Assembly (NCBI GenBank): GCA_035471625.1
Contig: DATIPT010000042.1
Span: 1-58,914 of the forward strand
Reading direction: 5' to 3'
DNA: 58,914 nt
DNA from: DATEVL01 sp035471625
Lineage (GTDB): Bacteria; Chloroflexota; Anaerolineae; Anaerolineales; E44-bin32
Within the stretch, counting starts at the first letter, position 1, and each line of letters opens with the position of its first letter. The notes under the pieces were generated by a model. The model worked only from the letters and a program-made list of their open reading frames with translations, ran no database searches and was not told where the DNA came from. Shown piece after piece: positions 1 to 8,199 of the stretch. Position numbers and translations under genes: made by a program.

Positions 1-312
1 CTACAGGCCCCTTCCGATCCGGCTGGCCTGCCGGTGTTGGCGCTCGTCCTTGCCGTCACGGGCCTTGCTCTGCTCCCGATCCAGAACGCGGTCTCCCGCT
101 GGAGCGAGTCCCGGGCCGATGCCTATGCGCTGCGAGTGTCAAGTCGTCCCGAGGCCCTTGCCGATGCTTTCACTCGTCTGGCGAACCAGAACCTTGCCGA
201 AGTCGATCTGCCGCGGTGGTCGGTGATCCTGCTCGGCTCTCACCCGCCGCTGGGCGAGCGGATCGCGCATGCCCGCCAGGCCGGGTTCGCCGCGACCGGC
301 GCGGCGCCCTAA
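1..312 (+). CDS. M48 family (Ste24-like) metallopeptidase, C-terminal fragment
   Basis: The reading frame is open from the first base of the window to a TAA at 310-312, so only the C-terminal 103 residues are present. A hydrophobic segment is followed by a stretch in which SRWSESRADAYAL carries the ExxAD-type glutamate/aspartate pair of Ste24/M48 zinc proteases. The ending (NQNLAEVDLPRW, then SHPPLGERI) matches the C-terminus of CAAX-protease-like M48 enzymes. The HExxH motif would lie upstream, outside the window. The family consists of integral membrane zinc endopeptidases. The gene converges on the minus-strand kinase at 378. Confidence 0.8.
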   Translation, partial: LQAPSDPAGLPVLALVLAVTGLALLPIQNAVSRWSESRADAYALRVSSRPEALADAFTRLANQNLAEVDLPRWSVILLGSHPPLGERIAHARQAGFAATGAAP

Positions 313-377
313 CCACTTTCGTCGCTTGAGATCCATTCGAGGCTTGGCGAAGAGGAAGCCGGGCGACTGGACGCGCC

Positions 378-1856
378 CTACCACGTCGTTTCAAGTGTGC
401 AGCCGGTGTCGAAGACGAGCGCCAGGCGATAGCCTCGGCCTTCATCCGGCCAGGTGAACCGGAGCAAGAGCGGGAGCGTCGTCCCAGGATCGACCTCGGT
501 GTACTCGCCACCGAGAGCGACTAGGTCTGGTACCGGACTCGTCCCACTCGAACCACCTTCAATGAGCGAGACCCCGCCAAGCCGGACATCGACCAGGGCG
601 TTGTCGATCGGCACGGCGAACTGCATGTTCGTGACCCGGACGGCCCCGGCCTCGCCGTTGTAGATCGCCCAAACGACATCTTGGCCCGTGTGTCGGAACC
701 CGACGAGATTCAACTTGGGACATTCGCTGGACGCAGTCGTCGTCGCGGTCGCGATCGTCGCCGGGGTGACGCCTGCCGCGATGACGGAAGGTCCTCCAGC
801 GGTGGGCTCCGCTGCCATCGTGGGCACCGTGCCCGGTCCGGAAGCCGCTCCCAGGCTCGGCAGGACGGTCAAGCCGACGGCCACGACGACGACGAACGCC
901 AAGGCGGCACCGGCCGCCAGCCACACGACCGGAGACCGGCCTCGCGCCGGGCGATCGTCGCGCGGTTGGTGCACCTGGCGGGCGACGGCCTGGTCTCCGC
1001 CCAGGTTGAGCCACTCGGCCTCGGTCGAAGGCCCGCCTTTGACCGCCGCCTGGTAGGCCCGGTTCATCTCCGCCACCGTCGGATAGCGTTCTTCCGGAGT
1101 CTTGGCCAGGGCTCTCAGGATGACCTTCTCGACGGCCGGAGACAGCGCTGAGTTGAACCGGCTCGGACGCGGCACCGGCTCCTGGATGTGCATCAGGACT
1201 GTGGACATCGGAGAGCCGCCTTCGAACGGGACCCGGCCGGCGGCCAGCTGGTACATAACCACTCCCAGCGAGTACTCATCCGACCGTCCGTCGACCCGCT
1301 TCCCCCTGCCCTGCTCGGGGGAGACATACGCCGGGGTCCCCATCAGCATCGAACCGGTCAGGGTATTCGATCCTTCGATCAACCTCGCCAGGCCGAAGTC
1401 GGTCAGGAAGGCATCCCCGGCGTCGTTGATTAGGATGTTGGAGGGCTTGATGTCCCGGTGAATGATCCCATGCTGGTGCGCGAAATCGAGGGCTTCGGCC
1501 ACCTGTCCGATCCACCTCGCCGCCTCCGCATCGGAGATCCGCTTGCGGACCAGCCGATCATGCAGCGTCTCCCCGGAGACGAACGGCATGACCAAGTAGA
1601 CCAGCCCGCGCACCTCGTTGTAGTCCAGTACGCCCACGATGTGCGGGTGACGGAGGACGTTCTTCACGAGCCCGGCCTCTCGCCGGAACCGTCGCACGAA
1701 GCGTCGGTCGCCCACGGCCGTGCTCGACAGGATCTTGATGGCGACGTCCTTCAAGTTGCGTGTGTCGAGAGCCCGGTAGACGGTCGCCATCCCACCCTGG
1801 CCGATCAACTCGACCAGGCGATAGTGATCCAACATCGTCCCGACGAGATTGCTCAT
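378..1856 (-). CDS. Membrane Ser/Thr protein kinase with extracytoplasmic sensor domain
   Basis: 492 aa. The N-terminal Hanks-type kinase domain (about 12-270) is complete: GQGGMATVY glycine loop, VAIK lysine at 41, HRDIKPSN at 133, DFG at 153-155 and the GTPAYVSPEQ activation-segment end. A single membrane helix (about 310-334) follows. The outside part begins with a Thr/Ala-rich linker and ends in a globular domain of about 110 residues with one cysteine near each end, possibly a disulfide. It resembles PknB-type receptor kinases but has no PASTA repeats. Its ATG overlaps the TGA of the upstream phosphodiesterase gene (ATGA), so the two are probably translationally coupled. The ligand is unknown. 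Confidence 0.92.
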   Translation of the reverse strand: MSNLVGTMLDHYRLVELIGQGGMATVYRALDTRNLKDVAIKILSSTAVGDRRFVRRFRREAGLVKNVLRHPHIVGVLDYNEVRGLVYLVMPFVSGETLHDRLVRKRISDAEAARWIGQVAEALDFAHQHGIIHRDIKPSNILINDAGDAFLTDFGLARLIEGSNTLTGSMLMGTPAYVSPEQGRGKRVDGRSDEYSLGVVMYQLAAGRVPFEGGSPMSTVLMHIQEPVPRPSRFNSALSPAVEKVILRALAKTPEERYPTVAEMNRAYQAAVKGGPSTEAEWLNLGGDQAVARQVHQPRDDRPARGRSPVVWLAAGAALAFVVVVAVGLTVLPSLGAASGPGTVPTMAAEPTAGGPSVIAAGVTPATIATATTTASSECPKLNLVGFRHTGQDVVWAIYNGEAGAVRVTNMQFAVPIDNALVDVRLGGVSLIEGGSSGTSPVPDLVALGGEYTEVDPGTTLPLLLRFTWPDEGRGYRLALVFDTGCTLETTW

Positions 1857-2989
1857 GCCGCGGTCCGCATGCCCGGAGCACCTTCCCTCTGGATGGAAGT
1901 GAACTCACCGTACCATGCCGCCCGAAGGCACGGGAAGATGACCTTTGGCGGAGGGGCCAGCATCTCGGCCAGGTCCCTTGGGGCCAGGGCGGTTTCGCCA
2001 AAGGCCTCCAGGACCGGCTTCCCATCGAGGTCCTCGGGAAGCGGCATCCCGAGCGCCCACAGCGCCGTCGCGGTCGTATCGTAGACCCTCACCTCGGTGG
2101 CCAGCTTTGTACCGGGCACGACTCCCGGGCCGGCGACGATCCACGGGATCGTCGTGTCCTCGGGCAAGGACGAACCGTGAAGGGTTCCATGCCCGCCGTG
2201 GTCGGCCGTCACCAGGATCAACGTCGACGCGCGCATGCCGGCTGCGTCAAGGGCCTCCAGGATTCGTCTCACCGCCTCATCGCTATTGGCGACCGTCCCC
2301 AGGTACGTCTCCGACATCCAACCGTAGTTGTGGCCGGCTGCGTCCGGTCCTGGAAAGTGGACAAACAGGACGTCGAAGCCATCGGCGATCGCTTTTCCGG
2401 CCTCCTCGGCGAGGCCGAAATCGCCCTTGGGGACATACGTGAACGAAGTCACGGTTCCTGGAGCGGCAATGTGGACCAACTTCTCCTTGCCGACAACCAT
2501 CTCGGTCTCCAGGCCGGCGTCGTGGGCGATCGAGAAGAGCGTTGGCGATTGGATGAAGCCCAGGCTGGGGACATAGTCATTCCAGGTCACGCCATGCCCC
2601 TCGATGTCGTAGCCGGAGAGCATCGATGCATGGGCCATCAGGGTGGCAGACGGAAGGATCGTCTGGGCGGTGAGGGTATGCGCCCCGGCCTGCGCCAGCG
2701 CCCACAAGGTGGGCGTCCGGTCTGGGGAAAGCGCGTCGGGCCGCAGGCCGTCGAGGCTGATCACCACGACCCGGGCAGGTCGGGGACGGGGTGTGGCGGT
2801 CGGGGGCTCGGTCGCCGTCGGTTCGGGCGTCACGACTGTCACCGTTGGCGGCGGCTCCTCTCGAGCCGTGGCCTTTGGCGGCAGCTCGGCCGTGGGAGGC
2901 GGCAGGACCGCGGAACATCCTGATGCCGCGATCGCCAGGACGACCCATCCAAGCGCGATTCGGCGGAGCCGGAACGATCCTACGCGCAT
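1853..2989 (-). CDS. Lipoprotein of the type I phosphodiesterase / nucleotide pyrophosphatase family
   Basis: 378 aa from the ATG at 2989. I prefer this start to upstream in-frame codons because it puts a lipoprotein signal at the N-terminus (hydrophobic stretch, lipobox ASGC with Cys25). A Thr/Pro-rich linker follows, then an alkaline-phosphatase-superfamily fold: VVVISLDGLRPDAL (first metal Asp), PSATLMAH with the Thr nucleophile position, FPGPDAAGHNYGW and TADHGGHG (metal His/Asp). It is predicted to hydrolyse phosphodiester or pyrophosphate bonds on the outer face of the membrane; the substrate cannot be told. It overlaps the kinase gene by ATGA. A weak -10 (TAGCAT, 3067-3072 on the minus strand) lies upstream. 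Confidence 0.88.
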   Translation of the reverse strand: MRVGSFRLRRIALGWVVLAIAASGCSAVLPPPTAELPPKATAREEPPPTVTVVTPEPTATEPPTATPRPRPARVVVISLDGLRPDALSPDRTPTLWALAQAGAHTLTAQTILPSATLMAHASMLSGYDIEGHGVTWNDYVPSLGFIQSPTLFSIAHDAGLETEMVVGKEKLVHIAAPGTVTSFTYVPKGDFGLAEEAGKAIADGFDVLFVHFPGPDAAGHNYGWMSETYLGTVANSDEAVRRILEALDAAGMRASTLILVTADHGGHGTLHGSSLPEDTTIPWIVAGPGVVPGTKLATEVRVYDTTATALWALGMPLPEDLDGKPVLEAFGETALAPRDLAEMLAPPPKVIFPCLRAAWYGEFTSIQREGAPGMRTAA

Positions 2990-3118
2990 GGTTCGGGACC
3001 TTCGATCAGAGCGCTCCAGGAGGCTTCGGTCATCGACATTCGGGCATTCCAAGCCGGCTGACACCGATGCTATCACGGGGGCCGGCCGCCCTGATCCGCC
3101 TTCCGGAGCGACCTCGGC

Positions 3119-3147
3119 TTGACACCCCGCGTCGTATCGCCTAGGAT
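3119..3147 (+). promoter_or_regulatory. Sigma-70-type promoter of the amino-acid ABC operon
   Basis: TTGACA at 3119-3124, a 17-nt spacer and TAGGAT at 3142-3147 make a near-consensus housekeeping promoter. Transcription would start near 3154 and give a leader of about 175 nt before aapJ. Confidence 0.8.
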
Positions 3148-3327
3148 ACACTTTACCCTGCCATCCCCGGCAGGGAGGTTCGCAACGCCCCAACCATACC
3201 GGGCGCGAGGTGCGGAGGTGCTGAGCCTCCACCATTGCGCCCAAGGAGGAGGTGACCGCACCCCGATCGCCACCGATTCTGTATCTCAGAATGAAGTTGC
3301 TGGACCATCTCTGGAGGAGGAGATTCG
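3148..3327 (+). promoter_or_regulatory. Long structured 5' leader of the amino-acid ABC operon (candidate regulatory RNA)
   Basis: Three hairpins can be read directly. The first is 3156-3162 with 3169-3175 (7 bp, loop ATCCCC). The second is a nested stem: 3201-3206 with 3237-3242, then 3209-3211 with 3231-3233, then 3214-3218 with 3226-3230. The third is 3276-3281 with 3287-3292 (ATTCTG/CAGAAT). A strong purine-rich AAGGAGGAGG at 3243-3252 follows the nested stem, and the gene's own RBS (GGAGGAGGAG, 3313-3322) precedes the ATG. I recognise no T-box sequence or known riboswitch core. The RNA may bind an amino acid or use a short leader ORF; this is inference. Confidence 0.5.
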
Positions 3328-4446
3328 ATGTTGCGAAAGATGAGTCTTGTGATTCTGGCAGCCCTTGGCCTTGGCCTGATCCTGGCCGCCTGCCAGCCGG
3401 CTGAACCGGTTGTGGTCACCCAGGAAGTTCGGGTCATCGAGACCCAGGAAGTCCAGGTGAACGTACCGGTGACGATTGCGATGGAATCCGAACGCCTTGC
3501 GGCCGTGGAGGCCCGCGGCAACCTGATCTGCGGCGTCAACAGCACCGTTCCAGGCTTCGGGTTCATCGACGCCAACGGCCAGAACGTCGGCTTCGACGTC
3601 GACTTCTGCCGCGCCCTGGCGGCGGCTGTCTTCGGTGACCCCGCCATGGTGGAGTTCCGCCCTCTGACCGCCGCCGAGCGCTTCACGGCGCTCCAGACGA
3701 ACGAGGTCGACGTCCTGATCCGGAACACGACTTGGACGATGAGCCGCGACGTGGAGCTCGGGGCCGACTTCGGGCCGACCACGTTCTATGACGGGCAGGG
3801 CATGATGGTTCGCAAGGCCGACGGTTTCACCTCCCTGAACGATATGGGCGGCGCAACCATCTGCGTGCTCGCCGGAACGACGACCGAGCTGAACCTGGCC
3901 GACGCCTTCAACGTCCGCGGCCTCGACTATGAAGCGCTGGTGCTTGATACCAGCGACGCCACCGCGGCCGCCTACGACGAGGGGCGCTGCGACGGGTTGA
4001 CTTCCGACAAGTCTCAGCTGGCCGGCCTGCGGACCGGGTTGGCGACCCCGGCAGACCACGTGATCCTGCCCGAGACGATGTCGAAGGAACCCCTCGGTCC
4101 GGTGTGGGCCCACGGCGACCAGCAGTGGGGCGATGTGGTGACTTGGGTGGTCAATGCGATCATCATCGCCGAGGAGAAGGGGATCACGAGCGCCAACGTC
4201 GATCAGATGGCGGCCAGCGATCCGCAGGATCCCGAGGTCCGCCGCTTGCTCGGCCTCGAGGGCGAATTCGGCGCCAAGCTCGGCCTCGAGAATGACTTCG
4301 TGGTCGACGTCATCCGCGCCGTCGGGAACTACGGCGAGATCTACGATCGCCACCTCGGCCCGGCGGGGACGAACATCCCCCGCGAGGGTTCTCTCAACGC
4401 ACTGTGGAGCCAGGGCGGGATGATCTACGCCCAGCCGTGGCGCTAG
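3328..4446 (+). CDS. aapJ: General L-amino-acid ABC transporter, substrate-binding lipoprotein
   Basis: 372 aa with a lipoprotein signal (lipobox LAAC, Cys22) and then a family-3 extracellular solute-binding domain: LICGVNSTVPGFG, GFDVDFCRALAAAVFGDP and TAAERFTALQTNEVDVLIRNT. The TWTMSRDVELGADFGPTTFYDGQG stretch and the C-terminal GTNIPREGSLNALWSQGGMIYAQPWR-like ending are typical of AapJ/BztA proteins that capture a broad set of L-amino acids. A strong RBS (GGAGGAGGAG) lies 5 nt before the ATG. It is the first gene of the operon. A stable hairpin after its stop probably keeps its message more abundant than that of the permease genes. Confidence 0.93.
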   Translation: MLRKMSLVILAALGLGLILAACQPAEPVVVTQEVRVIETQEVQVNVPVTIAMESERLAAVEARGNLICGVNSTVPGFGFIDANGQNVGFDVDFCRALAAAVFGDPAMVEFRPLTAAERFTALQTNEVDVLIRNTTWTMSRDVELGADFGPTTFYDGQGMMVRKADGFTSLNDMGGATICVLAGTTTELNLADAFNVRGLDYEALVLDTSDATAAAYDEGRCDGLTSDKSQLAGLRTGLATPADHVILPETMSKEPLGPVWAHGDQQWGDVVTWVVNAIIIAEEKGITSANVDQMAASDPQDPEVRRLLGLEGEFGAKLGLENDFVVDVIRAVGNYGEIYDRHLGPAGTNIPREGSLNALWSQGGMIYAQPWR

Positions 4447-4469
4447 TGCGCGCGCTGGACTAGCCTACG

Positions 4470-4510
4470 ACCGGAGGGCGGGCCCGGCGAGCCGAAGCTC
4501 GCCCTCCGGT
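4470..4510 (+). terminator. Intercistronic hairpin between aapJ and aapQ
   Basis: ACCGGAGGGCG (4470-4480) pairs perfectly with CGCCCTCCGGT (4500-4510), and the stem can extend inward by about 3 pairs. There is no long T-tract. It lies between the binding-protein gene and the permease genes, where such hairpins usually attenuate read-through or protect the upstream message. Confidence 0.7.
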
Positions 4511-4522
4511 TTGGTTCCCCCG

Positions 4523-5692
4523 ATGGCCCGGTCAGGCCGACGCCTCGATCCCTTCTGGAGGGATCTTCGGTTCCTGCAAATCGCCGGACAGGCGGTCTTC
4601 GTCCTCCTGGCCGCCATCGTCGCCGCCTGGTTGATATCGAATCTGAACGACGCTCTCCAGGCGCGCGGCCTCGATCTCAGCTTCACTTTCCTCCGTCGTA
4701 CGGCCGGGTTCGCCATCACCGAGGGCCCCGGCATGGCGCGCAACGAGCCGTACTGGCGGGCGTACGTCGTCGGCCTGATCAATTCGCTCAGCGTCATCGG
4801 CCTTGGACTCATTCTGACGACGATCGTCGGTCTCCTGGCCGGGGTGGCCATGCTGACCAACAACTGGCTCTTGCGGAATGCCGCCCGGGCCTACGTTGAA
4901 TTCATACGCAACACCCCGCTCCTGGTACAGCTCTTCTTCATCTACTTCGGCGTGGTCCTGGCCATGCCCTCCCTGCAAGATCGTATCGAAGTCGGCCCGA
5001 TCTCTCTGAGTCAGCGCGGCGTCTACTTCCCGCGTCCCGTGTCCCAAGCTGGGGCGACGGTGTGGCTGCTGCTGACGTTGCTGGCGATTGCCCTCTCGGC
5101 CTGGATCCTGATGCGGCGGATCCGCCGGCGACGCGTCACCGGCGAGGAGACGCGCCCGTGGTTGTGGGCCGCGATCCCCGTGATCGCGATCCCGGTCCTG
5201 GGCTGGCTCCTGCTGCCTGAGCCGCCGATTACCTGGGAAGCCCCGGTGCTGGAGGGCCTGCGCATGGTCGGGGGCCTGCGGATGACACCCGAGTACTTCG
5301 CGCTGCTCCTGGGTCTCGTGTTCTACACCGGGGCGTTCATCGCCGATGTCGTCCGGGGAGGAATCCTGGCTGTGTCCCACGGCCAGCGGGAGGCGGCGCG
5401 CTCCCTAGGCTTGTCGGAGGGCCTTGTCCTCTGGCTTGTCGTGCTGCCCCAGGCGATGCGGGTCATCATCCCGCCGCTCATCAATCAGTACCTCAACCTG
5501 GCGAAGAACTCGAGCCTCGCCATCGGCATCGGCTATCTTGATCTCTACGCCGTTTCCCAGATCATCTTCAATCAGTCCGGACAAGCGGTTCAGGTGATTG
5601 CCTTGCTGATGGCCACCTACCTGCTGCTCAGCCTCACGATATCCGTCGTCATGAACTACGCCAACCGGCGACTTGCGATCCCCGGACGATGA
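4523..5692 (+). CDS. aapQ: General L-amino-acid ABC transporter, permease AapQ
   Basis: 389 aa from the ATG at 4523; a TTG 12 nt upstream is possible but falls against the hairpin. It is a multi-pass membrane protein. A first helix near residues 20-45 is followed by a long loop, helices, the NTPLLVQLFFIYFGVV motif, and the cytoplasmic EAA loop (GQREAARSLGLSEG, then LPQAMRVIIPPLINQYL) that contacts the ATPase. The extra central domain of over 100 residues is typical of AapQ/BztB-type permeases compared with the roughly 220-aa HisM type. Its stop overlaps the start of the next permease gene (ATGA). Confidence 0.9.
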   Translation: MARSGRRLDPFWRDLRFLQIAGQAVFVLLAAIVAAWLISNLNDALQARGLDLSFTFLRRTAGFAITEGPGMARNEPYWRAYVVGLINSLSVIGLGLILTTIVGLLAGVAMLTNNWLLRNAARAYVEFIRNTPLLVQLFFIYFGVVLAMPSLQDRIEVGPISLSQRGVYFPRPVSQAGATVWLLLTLLAIALSAWILMRRIRRRRVTGEETRPWLWAAIPVIAIPVLGWLLLPEPPITWEAPVLEGLRMVGGLRMTPEYFALLLGLVFYTGAFIADVVRGGILAVSHGQREAARSLGLSEGLVLWLVVLPQAMRVIIPPLINQYLNLAKNSSLAIGIGYLDLYAVSQIIFNQSGQAVQVIALLMATYLLLSLTISVVMNYANRRLAIPGR

Positions 5693-7203
5693 GTGACGAA
5701 CACGCCGAGCGATTCGGCTATCCCCCGATGGAACGTCCCCCCCGGCTCACGACTGGGCCGGTCGCCTGGCTACGCGAGAACCTGTTCTCGGGCTGGTTCA
5801 ATGGCTCCCTGACTCTCGTCCTGGTCGTCCTGCTGGGCTACTTTGGCCTGGGCGCCCTCCGATGGGCGACACAGGAAGCCAACTGGGGCGTCATCACGGC
5901 GAACATGCGCGTAATCCTCTGGGGTCGCTACCCGCAGGAAGAACTCTGGCGGCCGGTCGCCAGCGTCGTTCTGGTCCTGCTCCTGGCGGCGCTTTCTTGG
6001 ATCGTTTGGCGAGGCGCGGCGCTGCGCCGCTTCCGAAACTGGATGGTCGGCGCGTGGCTGCTCTCGCCATTCCTGATCAACATCCTTCTGGGAGGGCTGG
6101 AACTTCCCACCCTGCGGACCATCACGAACAACATCGGCTACTTTCTCTTCCGCCCCGATCTCCTCCCGGTGCTGGAGGCGACTTGGCGCGCCCCCACAGC
6201 CCTCGGGATCATGGCGCTGCTGGCAGGCGCGACGTGGGCGGTTGAGTCCCGGCGCGTGCCGCGCGTCTTGGCGCTGCTCGGTGGCCTGGTCTTCCTGGCC
6301 CTCAACCTTCCCGCCGCCGGTCTCATGACTGAAGGGCCGGCGGGAGTCCCGATCCCGCAAGCTGTGATCATCCTAGGGGCAGCGGTCGGAGGCTGGTTGG
6401 TGGGTGGCGCGGCGGGAAGGACCGCCGCCGCCTTTTCGGGAGCGCGCCGCCTGTTGGTCGGCCTGTGGGTGGTGGCTCTCGGGGTGGTCTTGCTTGTCCT
6501 GACCGACTTTGAGGTCGGACGACCAGAGTACGACCCGCAGGCGGTCCTGGCCCAGGTCCAGCCCAGCCTGTGGAGCGGGATCATGCTGACGCTGATCCTC
6601 TCGACCGTCACGATCCTGCTCTCCTTCCCACTCGGCGTCCTGCTCGCTCTGGGGCGCATGAGCCGCCTGCCCGTCATTCGGGTCTCGTGCGTGACGATCA
6701 TCGAAGTCGTCCGAGGCGTCCCCCTGATCACGATCTTGTTCATGGCGCAGGTGATGCTCCCGATGTTCCTACCGATCGACCTGACCATCGACCGGGTCGT
6801 GCGCGCCATCGCCGGCCTCACGATCTTCACCGCCGCCTATCTGGCCGAGGTCATACGCGGCGGCCTCCAGGCCGTCCCGCACGAGCAGCTCCAGGCGGCG
6901 CGCGCCCTTGGCCTGAGCGAGTTCCTCGTCACCGCCCTGATCCTCCTGCCGCAAGCCTTGCGCCTGGTCATCCCGGCGATCATGGGGCAGTTCGTCAGCA
7001 TCTTCAAGGACACCTCCCTAATCGCCATCGTCGGCTTGCTGGAACTGCTGGGAATCTTGAGCAGCATCACCAAGCAGCGCGAGTTCATCGGCACGGTCCG
7101 CGAGGTTTATCTGTTCGCCGCCGCGTTCTACTTCGTCATCGCCTACGCCATGTCCGTCGCCAGCCGACGGGTCGAGAAGCAGTTGGGCGTGGGGACGCGC
7201 TGA
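5689..7203 (+). CDS. aapM: General L-amino-acid ABC transporter, permease AapM
   Basis: 504 aa, the second permease of the heterodimeric channel. The N-terminal half has several extra hydrophobic helices. The C-terminal half carries the BPD_transp_1 domain: LWSGIMLTLILSTVTILLSF, FMAQVMLPMFLP and the EAA loop (EQLQAARALGLSEF, then LPQALRLVIPAIM). It starts inside the aapQ stop (ATGA), so translation is likely coupled. The ATPase gene follows 11 nt after its stop. This four-gene order (J-Q-M-P) is the standard one for the polar amino acid uptake family. Confidence 0.9.
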   Translation: MSDEHAERFGYPPMERPPRLTTGPVAWLRENLFSGWFNGSLTLVLVVLLGYFGLGALRWATQEANWGVITANMRVILWGRYPQEELWRPVASVVLVLLLAALSWIVWRGAALRRFRNWMVGAWLLSPFLINILLGGLELPTLRTITNNIGYFLFRPDLLPVLEATWRAPTALGIMALLAGATWAVESRRVPRVLALLGGLVFLALNLPAAGLMTEGPAGVPIPQAVIILGAAVGGWLVGGAAGRTAAAFSGARRLLVGLWVVALGVVLLVLTDFEVGRPEYDPQAVLAQVQPSLWSGIMLTLILSTVTILLSFPLGVLLALGRMSRLPVIRVSCVTIIEVVRGVPLITILFMAQVMLPMFLPIDLTIDRVVRAIAGLTIFTAAYLAEVIRGGLQAVPHEQLQAARALGLSEFLVTALILLPQALRLVIPAIMGQFVSIFKDTSLIAIVGLLELLGILSSITKQREFIGTVREVYLFAAAFYFVIAYAMSVASRRVEKQLGVGTR

Positions 7204-7214
7204 GAGGAGCCTCG

Positions 7215-7979
7215 ATGGCTGACATCGAACGGATCGACACCGGCGACGACATCATCGTTTGCGAGAACGTCAAGAAGTGGTTTGGGGAATTCCAGGCGCT
7301 GCGAGGCATCAGCCTGCGCATCCGCCGCGGGGAAGTCCTGGTCATCATCGGGCCGTCCGGCTCAGGCAAGTCGACGTTCATCCGGACCATCAACCGTCTC
7401 GAAGAGCACCAGGAAGGCACGATCATCGTCGACGGGATCGAGCTCAGCACCGACGTGCGCAACATCGCCGCCATCCGCAGCGAGATTGGGATGGTCTTCC
7501 AGCAGTTCAACCTGTTTCCGCACCTGACCGTGCGCCAGAACCTGACCCTGGCCCCTGTCTGGGTGCGACGCTGGCCTCAGGCAAAGGCCGATTCCAAAGC
7601 GATGGAGCTCCTCGAGCGGGTCGGGATCCCGGAGCAGGCCGACAAGTACCCCGGTCAACTTTCGGGAGGTCAGCAGCAACGCGTGGCGATCGCCCGCGCC
7701 CTGGCGATGGAGCCTCGCATCATGCTCTTCGACGAGCCGACCTCGGCGCTCGATCCCGAGATGATCAAGGAAGTACTCGACGTGATGCAGGAGCTCGCCC
7801 ACACGGGCATCACGATGGTTGTCGTCACGCACGAGATGGGATTCGCTCGCGAGGTCGCCGACCGGATCTCCTTCTTCGACTTCGGGAACCTGGTCGAGAT
7901 CGGTCCTCCTGAGCAGTTCTTCGGGAGACCGCAGCACGAGCGGACGAAGCTCTTCCTCTCCCAAATCCTGCACCAGTAG
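7215..7979 (+). CDS. aapP: General L-amino-acid ABC transporter, ATP-binding protein AapP
   Basis: 254 aa. Complete ABC ATPase: Walker A GPSGSGKS, Q-loop MVFQQFNLFPHLTV, signature LSGGQQQR, Walker B IMLFDEPTSALD and H-loop VVVTHEMGFA. It resembles GlnQ/HisP/AapP. The ATG at 7215 is chosen because GAGAGGAG lies just upstream and the protein then starts at the family's usual point; the frame is open much further upstream but overlaps aapM. It is the last gene of the uptake operon. Confidence 0.95.
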   Translation: MADIERIDTGDDIIVCENVKKWFGEFQALRGISLRIRRGEVLVIIGPSGSGKSTFIRTINRLEEHQEGTIIVDGIELSTDVRNIAAIRSEIGMVFQQFNLFPHLTVRQNLTLAPVWVRRWPQAKADSKAMELLERVGIPEQADKYPGQLSGGQQQRVAIARALAMEPRIMLFDEPTSALDPEMIKEVLDVMQELAHTGITMVVVTHEMGFAREVADRISFFDFGNLVEIGPPEQFFGRPQHERTKLFLSQILHQ

Positions 7980-8199
7980 AACCACGCCGCCAACCTTTCG
8001 TCCCTGCGGTGGTGATGCCCTCGTAGGCGGCCCCGGTGCCTCCGGCAGCCACCACCCTTCACCTGCGGGCTACCCAATCCTTGTGCTCATGCACCGTGGG
8101 TCGATGGGGATTCGGTGTCAGCCGGCAGGAACAAGGCGGGCCTGATTCCGTTCCGCCAACGCGCAAAAATGGGGTAGAGTGAGCGGCTACCGCTCCAGA
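7980..8199. other. Intergenic region between aapP and azlC
   Basis: About 220 nt without a gene. GGTGGTGATGCC near 8010 can pair imperfectly with GGCAGCCACCACC near 8045-8057, a possible terminator of the aap operon without a T-tract. A -10-like TAGAGT at 8175-8180 probably serves azlC. Confidence 0.4.

Noticed and set aside
1853..1856. UGA read as Trp or another amino acid throughout the genome
   Set aside because: Many genes end at UGA with ATGA overlaps to the next gene and with family-normal lengths, so UGA is a normal stop here.
3148..3327. T-box or known amino-acid riboswitch in the aap leader
   Set aside because: I find no T-box GGTGG-type sequence, no terminator/antiterminator pair and no core I know. 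It is kept only as an unidentified structured leader.
3119..3343. 74-aa frame in the aap leader as a real leader protein
   Set aside because: It begins inside the -35 box of the promoter and overlaps the aapJ start; no RBS at its beginning.
8179..8199. GTG start of azlC at 8179
   Set aside because: It lies inside the likely -10 box TAGAGT (8175-8180); the ATG at 8200 gives a normal AzlC start.
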